Assembly: GCA_032251515.1 (NCBI GenBank)
Contig: JAVVDU010000001.1
Location: 62,001-126,000 of the forward strand
Source of the DNA: Carthagonibacter sp032251515
GTDB lineage: Bacteria > Gemmatimonadota > Gemmatimonadetes > Palauibacterales > Palauibacteraceae
Direction: 5' to 3'
Length of the DNA: 64,000 bases
The translations under genes were made by a program, and so were the position numbers. Shown here piece by piece: positions 7,449-16,507 of this stretch. Positions within the stretch are counted from its first letter, which is position 1, and every line of letters begins with the position of its first letter. Below the pieces are notes generated by a model that ran no database searches, was not told the DNA's origin, and saw only the letters and a list, made by a program, of their open reading frames with translations.

Positions 7449-8728
7449 GCGCGGGGCAGCCGATCGAACCCGGTCCAGGGGCGCAGCGCCTCGGGAATCC
7501 GGACCCCTCCGTCGGCGTCCCGGTGCGTCTCGAGCAGGGCGACGATCGTGCGGGCCAGCGCCACTCCCGAACCGTTCAGGGTATGCACGAAACGCGGTTT
7601 TTCACCCGGCCCCGGACGGAAGCGGATGTCGGCGCGACGGGCCTGGAAGTCCGTGTAGGACGAACAGCTCGACACCTCCAGCCAGCGCTCCACGCCCGGA
7701 GACCACACCTCGAGGTCGTAGGTCAGCGCGTTGGCGAAGCCGAGGTCGCCGGTCGGGAGCAGGATCCTCCGGTACGGCAGCTCGAGCCGCTCCAGCACGG
7801 CCTCGGCGTGGGCGGTCAGCCGCTCCAGCTCCTCGTCCGACTCCTCCGGCCGCACGAATCGCACGAGCTCGACCTTGTCGAACTGGTGCACGCGCAGCAG
7901 GCCCCGCGTGTCACGTCCCGCCGCCCCCGCCTCCCGCCGGAAGCAGGGCGTGCACGCCACGTAGGCGATGGGCAGCGCGTCGTCCGGAAGGATCTCGCCC
8001 CGGTGCAGGTTCGTGAGCGGAACCTCGGCGGTCGGGATGAGGAACAGGTCGTCTTCGGGCGTCCAGTACACGTCCTCCTCGAATTTCGGGAGCTGACCGG
8101 TCCCCGTGAGGCTGTCGCGGTTCACGAGCAGCGGCGGAGCCACCTCGACGTAGCCGTGCTCCCGCGTGTGCAGGTCCAGCATGAACTGGATCAGCGCCCG
8201 GCTGAGCCGTGCCCCGGCATCCACGAGGAGCGGAAAGCCGGACCCGGCGACCTTCGCGCCCCGCTCCAGGTCGAGCAGGCCGAGCCGCGCGCCGAGATCC
8301 CAGTGCGGCTCCCGGCTGGAGGCGCCGCCCGTGGAAGGCTCGCCGTGCGTGCGGACGATCTCGAACGCGCCTTCGCCGCCGTCGGGAACACGAGCCGCGG
8401 GCAGGTTCGGAAGGCGCAGCAGCACGTCCTCCAGCGCCGTCTCGACCTCGGCGACCTCGGCATCCAGCGTCCGGATCCGCTCGGCCACGACCCGCATCTC
8501 CTCGAGCAGGTCGTCCGCCGGCTCGCCGCTCCGCTTCCGCTCGCCGATGCGCCGGGATTCCTCGTTGCGCCGCGCCTTCAGCCGCTCCACCTCGCCGAGG
8601 AGCTCCCTGCGCCGCCCGTCGAGCCGCAGCGCCCCATCCACCAGGTCGCCCGTTTCCGGATCGCCGCGGCGGGCCAGAGCGGCACGGACCCCGGCCGGCT
8701 CGGAGCGCAGGAGGCGAAGGTCGATCAC
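7445..8728 (-). CDS. serS: seryl-tRNA synthetase
   Basis: This 427-residue class II synthetase charges tRNA-Ser (and tRNA-Sec) with serine in the cytoplasm. An N-terminal tRNA-binding coiled coil (about residues 30-105) is followed by the catalytic core. Motif 2 reads FRREAGAAGRDTRGLLRVHQ and motif 3 NGSGVALARTIVALLE. TAEVPLTNLH is the usual serine-site segment. Length is normal. GTG start, overlapping the upstream lipoprotein stop as GTGA. I looked for a T-box leader and saw none; serS is translated as the second gene of a lipoprotein-led unit. Confidence 0.97.
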   Translation of the reverse strand: MIDLRLLRSEPAGVRAALARRGDPETGDLVDGALRLDGRRRELLGEVERLKARRNEESRRIGERKRSGEPADDLLEEMRVVAERIRTLDAEVAEVETALEDVLLRLPNLPAARVPDGGEGAFEIVRTHGEPSTGGASSREPHWDLGARLGLLDLERGAKVAGSGFPLLVDAGARLSRALIQFMLDLHTREHGYVEVAPPLLVNRDSLTGTGQLPKFEEDVYWTPEDDLFLIPTAEVPLTNLHRGEILPDDALPIAYVACTPCFRREAGAAGRDTRGLLRVHQFDKVELVRFVRPEESDEELERLTAHAEAVLERLELPYRRILLPTGDLGFANALTYDLEVWSPGVERWLEVSSCSSYTDFQARRADIRFRPGPGEKPRFVHTLNGSGVALARTIVALLETHRDADGGVRIPEALRPWTGFDRLPRA

Positions 8729-9273
8729 CCTTCCTCGTCCGGCGTGAGCTCGCGCCTCTCGCAGTTCGGATTGATGAGGTGACGCAGCGAGAGCGTTCCC
8801 TCCTCGAGGTCGATCCCCACGACCTCGAACTTCCCGAACAGCCGGCAGCGGACGGCGAAGCCCGGGTCCCGGCGGCTGCGCACCACCACCACGTCGCCCG
8901 CGGCGATCGGCGTCGGCGCATCGGTGGCGTACCCGTCCTCCGGCGCCAGCGCCAGCACTTCGAAGGCGACGTCCGTCACCGCCACGCCGGCCTCCGTCTC
9001 CGACTCGTCGAACATGCCCCGCGGCTGGAGTACCGGACCCACGCCCGGCTGCACGGCGAACACGAAGTCCCAGTTGGAGGACTGATCGGTGCGTACGGGA
9101 ACTCCGCCCAGGACGTCGAACGCCGAGGGCTGCTGCAGCGTGCCCGACACGAAGTCGGACAGCACGACGTCCTCCGGCGCGGACGGGTTCGGAAACACGA
9201 TCGGATCGAACCCGTCTCCGCAGCCGGCCAGGACGAGCGGGGCCAGGAGAAGGGTCCTCAATGCGGCTCGCAT
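8725..9273 (-). CDS. predicted lipoprotein of unknown function
   Basis: I do not recognise the family. The 182-residue product has a lipoprotein signal with lipobox LAGC at Cys18 (APLVLAGC), followed by about 160 residues rich in Asp, Val and Phe that look like a beta-rich extracytoplasmic domain. The residue after the cysteine is Gly, which does not suggest inner-membrane retention. It is the first gene of the serS unit, read from the divergent promoter region near 9311-9320, with GGAGG eleven bases before the ATG. No catalytic motif is visible. Confidence 0.7.
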   Translation of the reverse strand: MRAALRTLLLAPLVLAGCGDGFDPIVFPNPSAPEDVVLSDFVSGTLQQPSAFDVLGGVPVRTDQSSNWDFVFAVQPGVGPVLQPRGMFDESETEAGVAVTDVAFEVLALAPEDGYATDAPTPIAAGDVVVVRSRRDPGFAVRCRLFGKFEVVGIDLEEGTLSLRHLINPNCERRELTPDEEG

Positions 9274-9310
9274 GCTGGCTTCGACCTCCACGGGTTGCTG
9301 AGACGGTGGG

Positions 9311-9320
9311 TATAATAGCA
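9311..9320. promoter_or_regulatory. divergent -10 elements between lipoprotein/serS and manC
   Basis: The plus strand reads a perfect TATAAT at 9311-9316, 82 bases before the manC start. On the minus strand the same bases read TGC-TATTAT, an extended -10 box pointing to the lipoprotein start at 9273. Neither direction has a good -35 box at 17 bases, so the orientation actually used is uncertain. It is one of the most A/T-rich spots in the region. Confidence 0.5.
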
Positions 9321-9397
9321 GACTTCGCGACGCGCGCGAGGCCGCCCGCCGCGGGGCGGCGCGCCACCCGAACCCGTCCCCGAGCCGCCGGAGAACG

Positions 9398-10459
9398 ATG
9401 TCCGAGACCCGTTCGACCGCCGTGCCGCGCTGGGCGGTGATCCTCGCAGGGGGCGTGGGCTCCCGCTTCTGGCCGGCCTCGACCGCCGCGCGGCCCAAGC
9501 AGCTGCTGCCGCTCGGCGCGGGCCCGTCCCTGATCCGGGATGCCTGGGAACGGGCCCGACGTCTCGTCGGAGACGACCGGGTCCTCGTCCTCGCCGGTCC
9601 CGAGCTGGTGGCCCCGTTCCGCGCCGCGGTGCCCGAGCTGACCGACGCCCGGTTCCTGCTGGAGCCGGTGGCGCGATCCACCGGACCGGTGCTGGTGCGG
9701 GCGGCCGCGGAGATCGAGCGCCGGGAGCCCGGGGCGGTCATGATCTCGCTGCACGCGGACCACCTCATCGATCCGTTCGCCGCGCTGGCCGGGACCGTGG
9801 ACCGCGCGTGCGCGGCCGCGGTGCGGCGCGACTCCCTCGTCTGTCTCGGCGTCCCCCCGGTCCGCGCCGAGACCGGCTACGGGTACCTCGAGACGGGCGC
9901 GGAGCGCGATCCCGGGGTGCATGCCGTGCGCTGCTTCCGCGAGAAGCCCGACGCGGAAACGGCGCGGGCCTTCGCCGCCGATGGGCGGCACCTGTGGAAC
10001 ACCGGGATCTTCGTGTGGCGGGCCCGCGACCTCGTCGCGGCGGCGCGTCTCCACACTCGCGAGCTGGACGCCGCGTTCCCGCGGCTGGACGCGGGCGATG
10101 CCGACGGATTCCTGCACCTGGCGGAGCCGGTGAGCGTGGACGTGGGCGTCCTGGAGCGAGCGGACAACGTCGAAGTCGCCGTCGCCTCGTTCCGCTGGGA
10201 CGACGTCGGCACCTGGGAGGCGCTGGCCCGCACGCGGCCGGCCGACGGGGCGGGCAACGTGGCCGTCGGCGTCGCCGAGGTCGTGGACGGGCGGCGGAAC
10301 GTCGTGTGGACCGAGGAGGGCCGCGTCGTCCTGTTCGGAGTCGACGACCTCGTGGTGGTCCGCGCGCACGGCGAGACGCTCGTGACCCGGCGCGACCTGG
10401 CGGCGCAGCTCAAACGGTTGCTCGCGGCCCTGCCGGAACGGGAGGAGGACGGAACGTGA
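9398..10459 (+). CDS. manC: mannose-1-phosphate guanylyltransferase
   Basis: The 353-residue protein has the nucleotidyltransferase signature ILAGGVGSRFWPAS near the N terminus with KQLLPLG shortly after, the GMP family segments LLEPVARSTGPVLV and ETGYGYLE, and FREKPDAETA with WNTGIFVW. It makes GDP-mannose from mannose-1-phosphate and GTP, feeding exopolysaccharide, LPS or glycolipid synthesis. It is the short form lacking the C-terminal phosphomannose isomerase domain. The stop overlaps the next gene as GTGA, linking it to a second nucleotidyltransferase-like protein. Confidence 0.93.
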   Translation: MSETRSTAVPRWAVILAGGVGSRFWPASTAARPKQLLPLGAGPSLIRDAWERARRLVGDDRVLVLAGPELVAPFRAAVPELTDARFLLEPVARSTGPVLVRAAAEIERREPGAVMISLHADHLIDPFAALAGTVDRACAAAVRRDSLVCLGVPPVRAETGYGYLETGAERDPGVHAVRCFREKPDAETARAFAADGRHLWNTGIFVWRARDLVAAARLHTRELDAAFPRLDAGDADGFLHLAEPVSVDVGVLERADNVEVAVASFRWDDVGTWEALARTRPADGAGNVAVGVAEVVDGRRNVVWTEEGRVVLFGVDDLVVVRAHGETLVTRRDLAAQLKRLLAALPEREEDGT

Positions 10460-11673
10460 GGCTGTTCGTGTTCGACGACGCGCGCGCCGACGCCTGGGAG
10501 CCGTTCGCGCTCACGCGCCCCTGCGGCGAGCTCCGCTTCGGCGCGTCGCTCCTGCGGGAGCGGCTCGAGGCGGCGACCGGGCTCGCCGCGTCCGCCGCCC
10601 TGACCCGCCCCTGGCTGACCGCCTTCCGGGAGGAGGGCGCGCCGCCCTGCCTGCCCCGGCATCGCCCCCCCGCGGCGCCGCAGAGGGGCGTGTGGCTCTC
10701 GTCCCGTTTCGTACCCGCGGGCGGGCTCGAACTCGACGCCGGGGACGAGGCCCGCCCGCTGCTCTTCGTGTGCGGCGGAGAGGTGGCGGGCCTCCGCCTC
10801 CCGGCCGGACACGAGCCGCCGGATGCGGCCTGGCTGGCCGCGCCCGCGCCGCGACCCGACGCCGAGATGTTCGAGGTGCCGGGCCGCCTCCTCCCGCACG
10901 TGTGGAGCCTCGTGGAGGGGAACGCCGAGCGCCTCGCGGCCGACCTCGCCGATGGCCCGTGCGGCGCGCCGCCCCCGCCCCACGTGCACGTCCTCGGCGA
11001 CGGCTCCCTCCAGCTCGGCCGGGACGTCCGCATCGAGCCGGGCGTCGTGCTGGACGTGCGGAACGGGGGCATTCGCCTGGACGAGGGGGTGGAGGTGCGG
11101 GCCGGGTGCCGACTCGAAGGCCCGCTGCACGTCGGATCCGGCGGACGGCTGCTCGGCGGCGCCATGTCGCGGCTGGCGGCCGGCCCGCGCAGCTACCTGC
11201 GGGGCGAGATCGAGGAGAGCATCGTCCTCGGCTACGCCAACAAGGCGCACGATGGGTTCCTGGGCCACGCGCTCGTAGGCCGCTGGGTGAACCTGGGGGC
11301 GGGAACGACGAACAGCGACCTGAAGAACAACTACGGCCCCGTCCGTCTCGGAGCGCCGGACGGAGACATCGACACGGGGCTGCTGAAGCTGGGCTGCCTG
11401 CTGGGCGACCACGTCCGCACGGCGATCGGCACGCTGTTCACCACGGGCACCGTGGCCGGCGCGGGGGCCAGCGTGTTCGGGCCCGGAGCGCCGCCGAAGT
11501 GGATTCCCCCGTTCGCCTGGGGAGCCGGCGCCCTGGCCGGCTCGTATCGCATCGACCGTTTTCTCGAGACGGCCGCGACGGCCATGCCGCGCCGCGGCGT
11601 GCCCTGCGACGAGGACACGCGGCGCTGGCTGTCCGCCGCGTGGGACGAGGCGCGGCGCAGGTACGCCGGGTGA
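10456..11673 (+). CDS. GlmU-like sugar nucleotidyltransferase family protein
   Basis: This 405-residue protein matches the alternative GlmU family known from Bacteroidetes: an N-terminal region opening LFVFDDARADAWEPF and LTRPCGELRFG, without the LxxGxGTRM loop of true GlmU, followed by a left-handed beta-helix domain (about residues 170-365) with hexapeptide-like IEPGVVLDV, VNLGAGTTNSDLKNNYG and AIGTLFTTGT. Acetyltransferase-like activity on a sugar phosphate is likely; nucleotidyl transfer is uncertain. It starts GTG, coupled to manC, so it may act on sugar nucleotides of the same envelope polysaccharide pathway. Confidence 0.75.
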   Translation: MRLFVFDDARADAWEPFALTRPCGELRFGASLLRERLEAATGLAASAALTRPWLTAFREEGAPPCLPRHRPPAAPQRGVWLSSRFVPAGGLELDAGDEARPLLFVCGGEVAGLRLPAGHEPPDAAWLAAPAPRPDAEMFEVPGRLLPHVWSLVEGNAERLAADLADGPCGAPPPPHVHVLGDGSLQLGRDVRIEPGVVLDVRNGGIRLDEGVEVRAGCRLEGPLHVGSGGRLLGGAMSRLAAGPRSYLRGEIEESIVLGYANKAHDGFLGHALVGRWVNLGAGTTNSDLKNNYGPVRLGAPDGDIDTGLLKLGCLLGDHVRTAIGTLFTTGTVAGAGASVFGPGAPPKWIPPFAWGAGALAGSYRIDRFLETAATAMPRRGVPCDEDTRRWLSAAWDEARRRYAG

Positions 11674-12503
11674 GGGTTTCCTGCCTGGGGAGCGGCAGCC
11701 GCGGCAACTCCGTCCTGGTGGAAGCGGGGCGCACGCGCGTGCTCGTGGACGCGGGGTTCAGCGGCCGATCCCTCGCCCGTCGTCTCGCGGCGCTGGACCG
11801 CGACCCGGCCGGCATCGACGCCCTTCTCGTGACGCACGAACACCGGGATCACACTTCCGGCGCCGGCATCGCGGCCCGGCGCTGGGGCTGGCCGCTGCTC
11901 ATGACCCGGGCCACCGCGCGGGCGTGCGACGGCCTGCTGCAGGGGTCGGAGTCGCTCGTCGCGTTCGAGGCGGGGAGCCAGTTCGAGCTGGGGGACCTGA
12001 CCGTCTCCGCGGTGCCGACCTGCCACGACGCCGCCGATCCCGTAGCGTTCGTCGTCACGGAGCGGTCCAGCGGACTCACGGTGGGCATCGCCACGGACCT
12101 GGGGCGGGCCACGGTCCCGGTCCGCGCCGCCCTCGCCGGGTGCCAGTTCCTGGTGCTGGAAGCGAACCACGACGAGGTCCGCCTGCGAGACAGCCCGTAC
12201 CCGTGGCCCGTCAAACAGCGGATCGGCGGGAGCCGCGGCCACCTCTCGAACCGTCTGGCGGGAGAGCTGGCCGCCGACCTGCTGCACCCCGATCTGGGGG
12301 GAGTGCTGCTCGCCCACCTGAGCGTGGAGTGCAACGCCCCGGAACTGGCCCTGGCGGAGGTGCGCCGGGAGATCCGCCGGGCGCGCCGCGACTGGCGGGG
12401 CGGGCTGGCCGTCGCGGGACAGGACGCGCCGACGCCGCTGATCGACGTCGCCGCGGCGGCCCGCCGCGGCGAGGCGCAACTCCCCCTGTTTCCCGGGCGC
12501 TGA
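11670..12503 (+). CDS. MBL-fold metallohydrolase, WalJ/YycJ type
   Basis: The 277-residue protein opens SCLGSGSRGNSVLVEAG, the classical start of the YycJ/WalJ branch of metallo-beta-lactamase-fold enzymes, followed by the metal-binding THEHRDH motif, further histidines in PTCHDAADP, and GHLSN with LAHLSVECN near the C terminus. Relatives are putative DNA or RNA processing exonucleases linked to cell wall and genome maintenance. GTG start overlapping the previous stop by four bases closes a three-gene plus-strand operon. The substrate cannot be read from sequence. Confidence 0.85.
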   Translation: MRVSCLGSGSRGNSVLVEAGRTRVLVDAGFSGRSLARRLAALDRDPAGIDALLVTHEHRDHTSGAGIAARRWGWPLLMTRATARACDGLLQGSESLVAFEAGSQFELGDLTVSAVPTCHDAADPVAFVVTERSSGLTVGIATDLGRATVPVRAALAGCQFLVLEANHDEVRLRDSPYPWPVKQRIGGSRGHLSNRLAGELAADLLHPDLGGVLLAHLSVECNAPELALAEVRREIRRARRDWRGGLAVAGQDAPTPLIDVAAAARRGEAQLPLFPGR

Positions 12504-12542
12504 GGGGCGACCCGGGAGAGCAGTCGGGCGCCGCCGGGCGGC

Positions 12543-13643
12543 TCAGGCCCCCACGAGCCGCAGGATGTCGTTCGCGAACGCGAACACCATCAGGCCGATC
12601 ACCAGCAGCATGCCGATCTGGGTGAGCCGAATCCTCTGCTCCGGTCCCACCGCCCTTCCACCGCGCAGCGCCTCCACGGTCAGGAACGCCAGGTGTCCGC
12701 CGTCGAGCACCGGGATCGGCAGAAGGTTCAGCACGGCGAGGTTCACGCTGATGATCGCCATGAAGTTCAGCAGCGGGAGGAGTCCGGCGCGGGCGAACTG
12801 TCCGGACAGCTGACCGATCACGATGGGCCCGCCGAGCTCCTTCGGCGAGCGCTGGCCCGTCACGAGCCGCACCAGGAAGTCGCCCACCTCCCGTACCCAG
12901 GTCCACGTCCGGCTGACGCCCGCGGCGAACGCCGCCGCCGGTCCGAGACGCTGCTTGGTCGCCTCCGTGGTCTCGAAGCCGACGCCGATGCGCCCGAGGC
13001 TCACCGTGTCGCGGGCGATGTCGTCGTACTCGCGGATCGTCTCGGGAACCACGGTGATGTCGAGCCGTTCGCCGTCGCGCTCGACCCGGACCCGGACCGG
13101 CTCGCCAGGTCGCTGCAGGATCCCCCGGATCACCTCGCTCACGTCCCGCGTCGGCCGCCCGGCCACGGCGAGGAAGCGGTCGCCCTCGCGCAGGCCTGCC
13201 CGCTCGGCCGGGCTGCCGGGCGCCACATCCGCCGCCACCGGCACGACGACGCCTTCCACGCCCGCCACCACGCTGAACGCCGCCACCGCGAACAGCAGGT
13301 TCATGAGGACGCCGGCCGAGATCACGAGGAACCGGGCCCACAGCGGCTTCCGATCGAAGTCGCGCGGCGACGGCTCCCGGGACGACTCCTCGTCCGCTCC
13401 CTCGAGCCGCGAGGTGACCTCCTCGTCGACCATTCCCGCCATCTTCACGTAGCCGCCGAGCGGAAAGGCCGACAGGACGTACTCCGTCTCCCCCCGGCGG
13501 AACCCGGCGATGCGGGGGCCGAATCCGATGGAGAAGCGGGACACCTCGATGTCGACCGCCTTCGCCGCCCAGAAGTGGCCGAGCTCGTGCACCAGGATGA
13601 GCACGCCGAGAACGACGGCCGTGGCGAGGATCGTTGTGAGCAT
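12543..13643 (-). CDS. rseP: RIP metalloprotease RseP (M50 family)
   Basis: A 366-residue integral-membrane zinc protease. HELGH (His19-His23) sits in the first membrane helix, one PDZ domain (about residues 130-210, with GSPAERAGLREGDRFL) lies in the extracytoplasmic part, and NLLPIPVLDGGH supplies the third zinc ligand region in a later helix. It performs site-2 cleavage of anti-sigma factors and clears signal peptide remnants. It has one PDZ domain, where E. coli has two. It lies downstream of dxr, a common arrangement. No good ribosome site precedes the ATG, so the start is less certain. Confidence 0.95.
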   Translation of the reverse strand: MLTTILATAVVLGVLILVHELGHFWAAKAVDIEVSRFSIGFGPRIAGFRRGETEYVLSAFPLGGYVKMAGMVDEEVTSRLEGADEESSREPSPRDFDRKPLWARFLVISAGVLMNLLFAVAAFSVVAGVEGVVVPVAADVAPGSPAERAGLREGDRFLAVAGRPTRDVSEVIRGILQRPGEPVRVRVERDGERLDITVVPETIREYDDIARDTVSLGRIGVGFETTEATKQRLGPAAAFAAGVSRTWTWVREVGDFLVRLVTGQRSPKELGGPIVIGQLSGQFARAGLLPLLNFMAIISVNLAVLNLLPIPVLDGGHLAFLTVEALRGGRAVGPEQRIRLTQIGMLLVIGLMVFAFANDILRLVGA

Positions 13644-13742
13644 GCGGTTCTCGTGCCCCGTTGGAGTTGTCGAACGCGATCCCGGGTTGCACCCCGGCGC
13701 CCGGGCCCGGGTTCCGTCACGCGGCGGCGCTGCGGGACCGAC

Positions 13743-14897
13743 TCACGCCACCCTGGCGATCTCTTCCCCGGCCAGGTCGCGGGCCCGCGCATCGGCCTCG
13801 CGGACGTCCCGTACGTCCCGGATCGCCCCTGCATCGGTCCGGGCCAGAACCGCCTCGACGACCGCGGGGATCCCGGGAAACCCGATCCGGCCGTCCAGAA
13901 ACGCCCGCACGGCCACCTCGTTCGCCGCGTTGTAGGCCGCCGGCAGGGTGCCTCCCGCCCGTCCCGCCTCGAGGCCGAGACCGAACATCGGGAAGTCCGG
14001 CGCGCGCAGCGGCTCGAAGACCAGTGGCCCCGCCTCCACCGGGTCGAAGGCCCGGTATCGGTTCGGCAGCCGCTCGGGCGCCGACAGGGCGTACAGGACC
14101 GGCACCTCCATGGTGGGATACCCCAGCTGCGCCACCGTGGAGCCGTCACGGAACTCGACGAGGGAATGCACGATCGACCCGGGGTGCGCCACCACCTCGA
14201 TGCGGTCGTACGGGATGCCGAACAGGAGGTGCGCCTCGATCACCTCGAGCGCCTTGTTGGCCAGGGTCGCCGAGTCCACCGTGATCTTGTCGCCCATGCT
14301 CCAGGTGGGGTGCGCGAGCGCGTCCGCGGGCCGGATCTCGTGGAACCGGGACGCGGGCGTCTCGCGGAACGGCCCGCCCGAGGCCGTCAGGATGAGCCGC
14401 GAGACCTCCTCGGCCGGCCGGTCGCCGATGCACTGCCAGATGGCGCTGTGTTCGCTGTCGATCGGAACGATCTCGCCCGGCCCTTCCCGCCACGCCGTCA
14501 CCACGAGCTCGCCGCCGGCGACGAGGGACTCCTTGTTGGCCAGCGCGAGCCGTCGGCCGGCCGCCAGCGCCTCGAGGGTCGATGACAGCCCGGCGAACCC
14601 GACGAGGGCGTTCACCACGATGTCCGCACCAGGCGCGGCGCAGGCCTCGTGCAGCGCCTCCGCGCCGTAACGCCAGTCGCCGTGCCACGCGGGCGTGAAG
14701 TCGGGCGGTGGCCCGGCGAGCACCACGAAGTCCGGACCGGTGTCGCAGGCCAGCCGGTCGAGGAGGCGGGCGTTGCGGGCCGCCGACAGACCGACGACCC
14801 GGAACCGGTCGGGATGCCGGGCCAGCACCGCCAGTGCCGAGCGCCCGATCGAGCCGGTGGCGCCGAGCAGCACCACTCCCTTGCGGCCGGCCCTCAT
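13743..14897 (-). CDS. dxr: 1-deoxy-D-xylulose 5-phosphate reductoisomerase
   Basis: This 384-residue enzyme makes 2-C-methyl-D-erythritol 4-phosphate with NADPH, the second step of the MEP isoprenoid pathway. GATGSIGRSAL binds NADPH, NKESLVAGGE, IDSEHSAIWQC and TASGGPFR form the metal and substrate site, HPTWSMGDKITVDSATL is the family hallmark, and AYNAANEVAV lies near the C terminus. It sits seven bases after cdsA and before rseP in the usual uppS-cdsA-dxr-rseP order, linking isoprenoid supply to lipid carrier and phospholipid synthesis. Confidence 0.97.
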   Translation of the reverse strand: MRAGRKGVVLLGATGSIGRSALAVLARHPDRFRVVGLSAARNARLLDRLACDTGPDFVVLAGPPPDFTPAWHGDWRYGAEALHEACAAPGADIVVNALVGFAGLSSTLEALAAGRRLALANKESLVAGGELVVTAWREGPGEIVPIDSEHSAIWQCIGDRPAEEVSRLILTASGGPFRETPASRFHEIRPADALAHPTWSMGDKITVDSATLANKALEVIEAHLLFGIPYDRIEVVAHPGSIVHSLVEFRDGSTVAQLGYPTMEVPVLYALSAPERLPNRYRAFDPVEAGPLVFEPLRAPDFPMFGLGLEAGRAGGTLPAAYNAANEVAVRAFLDGRIGFPGIPAVVEAVLARTDAGAIRDVRDVREADARARDLAGEEIARVA

Positions 14898-14904
14898 CGG
14901 ATCG

Positions 14905-15729
14905 TCAACGCGCGAGCTCGAGGAAGGCCCAGGCGAGCGGGATCGTCCACAGCAGCGAGTCGAGCCGGTCGAGAAGCCCCCCGTGGCCCGGCAGGAGCGC
15001 GGAGGAGTCCTTCACGCCGAACTCCCGCTTCAGGGCCGACTCCACCAGGTCGCCGAGCGTCGCTCCCGCCGCGAGCAGCCCGCCGAGCGCCGCCAGGGCC
15101 ACGGGGCCCAGCCCGAGTCCGGGCAGCAGCAGCACCCCGTAGGCGGCGGCCGCGAGAGGGCCGGCGACGAATCCGGCCACGGCGCCCGCCACGGTCTTGT
15201 TGGGACTGATCGCCGGCGCCAGCTGCCGGCGTCCGAACCGCCGCCCGCCGAAATACGCCGCCGAGTCCGTGATCCAGGTCACGACCACCGGCAGGAAGAA
15301 CACCAGCGTACCGGCCGTGCGGTCCGCCAGGACGTCCTCGCGCAGGGGAACGCCGAACGACAGCAGTCCCCCCACGTACGCCACGCCGAGAAACCCGAGC
15401 GCCGCCCCCGCGATGGGCCGTCCCGCGAGGGGGACGCGCAGGACGCAGAGGCCCGCGAGCAGGCCGAGCGACCCGGCCGCGAGCGGCCAGGCGGCGCCGG
15501 CGCCCGCCCACCAGACCGCGAGCGGGAACGCGGCCGCGAGGAGCGCCGCGCCGCGCGCCGGAAACGCGTCGCCGCGCCCGTGCGCCATGCGCGCGAGCTC
15601 TCCCACGCCCGCCCACGCCAGCACCGCCAGGCCCGCCGCGAACACGGCGCCCCCGGCCCACGTGACCGCCACGCAGACCGGAATTCCGACCGCCGCGACG
15701 GCCAGGCGCTGCGTCAGGTTCGAGGCCAT
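14905..15729 (-). CDS. cdsA: phosphatidate cytidylyltransferase
   Basis: The 274-residue polytopic membrane protein (about seven or eight helices) ends with the CDP-diglyceride synthase signature: SPNKTVAGAVAGF and, further on, KREFGVKDSSALLPGHGG then LLDRLDSLLW. It makes CDP-diacylglycerol from phosphatidic acid and CTP, the branch point for all bacterial phospholipids. GGAAGG precedes the ATG by five bases. It stands between uppS and dxr in one minus-strand operon. Confidence 0.95.
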   Translation of the reverse strand: MASNLTQRLAVAAVGIPVCVAVTWAGGAVFAAGLAVLAWAGVGELARMAHGRGDAFPARGAALLAAAFPLAVWWAGAGAAWPLAAGSLGLLAGLCVLRVPLAGRPIAGAALGFLGVAYVGGLLSFGVPLREDVLADRTAGTLVFFLPVVVTWITDSAAYFGGRRFGRRQLAPAISPNKTVAGAVAGFVAGPLAAAAYGVLLLPGLGLGPVALAALGGLLAAGATLGDLVESALKREFGVKDSSALLPGHGGLLDRLDSLLWTIPLAWAFLELAR

Positions 15730-15745
15730 CGCCGCCTTCCACGTG

Positions 15746-16507
15746 TCATGACGTCACCCGCCCGAACCGACGCTCGCGCCGCTGGTAGTCGAGGATCGCC
15801 TCGAACAGGTCCCGCTTCCCGAAGTCCGGCCACAGGACGGACGTGACGTAGAGTTCCGCGTAGGCGATCTGCCAGAGGAGGAAGTTGGAGATCCGCAACT
15901 CTCCCGAGGTACGGATCAGGAGGTCCGGGTCCGGCACGCCGGCGGTGTGCAGTTCCCGCTCGAACCTGGCGCCATCGATGTCGTCCGGAAGGAGCTCGCC
16001 CCGCGCCGCGGCCGCGGCCAGCCGGCGGGTCGCCCGCAGGATCTCGTCCCGCGCCCCGTAGCTCAGCGCGATGTGCAGGTCCAGCGTCCGCCCTCCCCGG
16101 GTGGCCTCTTCCAGCATGCGGACCGACGCCCGCGCGGCATCGGGAAGCCGATCGAGATCCCCGAACACCCGCACTCGGATGCCGCGTCCCCGGAGCTCGT
16201 CGCGCTCCCGTTCGGCGAACTCCGACAGCAGGCTCATCAGGGCGCGGATCTCCTGCGGCGGCCGCTCCCAGTTCTCCCGCGAGAACGCGTACAGGGTGAG
16301 GTGTTCGAGCCCCGCCTCCGCCGCTGCCTCGATGCAACGGCGGACCGCCCGCATGCCCTCCCGGTGTCCCTGCCAGCGCGGCAGCCGACGCTCGGCCGCC
16401 CAGCGGCCGTTGCCGTCCATGATCACGGCGACGTGCTCCGGAAGACGGCCGCCCGCCCGGATGCGCTCGACCAGACCGGTCTCGCCGGCCGATGTCTCCC
16501 GGGTCAC
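15746..16507 (-). CDS. uppS: isoprenyl (undecaprenyl) diphosphate synthase
   Basis: The 253-residue cis-prenyltransferase has VAVIMDGNGRWA (catalytic Asp31), WQGHREG, YAFSRENWERP and RTSGELRISNFLLWQ, the complete set for binding farnesyl and isopentenyl diphosphate. It makes the C55 carrier for peptidoglycan and surface polysaccharides. The GTG start at 16507 overlaps the thiI stop as GTGA, and it removes a long unlikely extension read through the thiI gene. The chain length of the product cannot be read from sequence. Confidence 0.96.
   Translation of the reverse strand: MTRETSAGETGLVERIRAGGRLPEHVAVIMDGNGRWAAERRLPRWQGHREGMRAVRRCIEAAAEAGLEHLTLYAFSRENWERPPQEIRALMSLLSEFAERERDELRGRGIRVRVFGDLDRLPDAARASVRMLEEATRGGRTLDLHIALSYGARDEILRATRRLAAAAARGELLPDDIDGARFERELHTAGVPDPDLLIRTSGELRISNFLLWQIAYAELYVTSVLWPDFGKRDLFEAILDYQRRERRFGRVTS

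Noticed and set aside
8729..9273. T-box or other leader riboswitch before serS
   Set aside because: serS starts inside the end of the lipoprotein gene (GTGA), leaving no leader; no T-box consensus seen.
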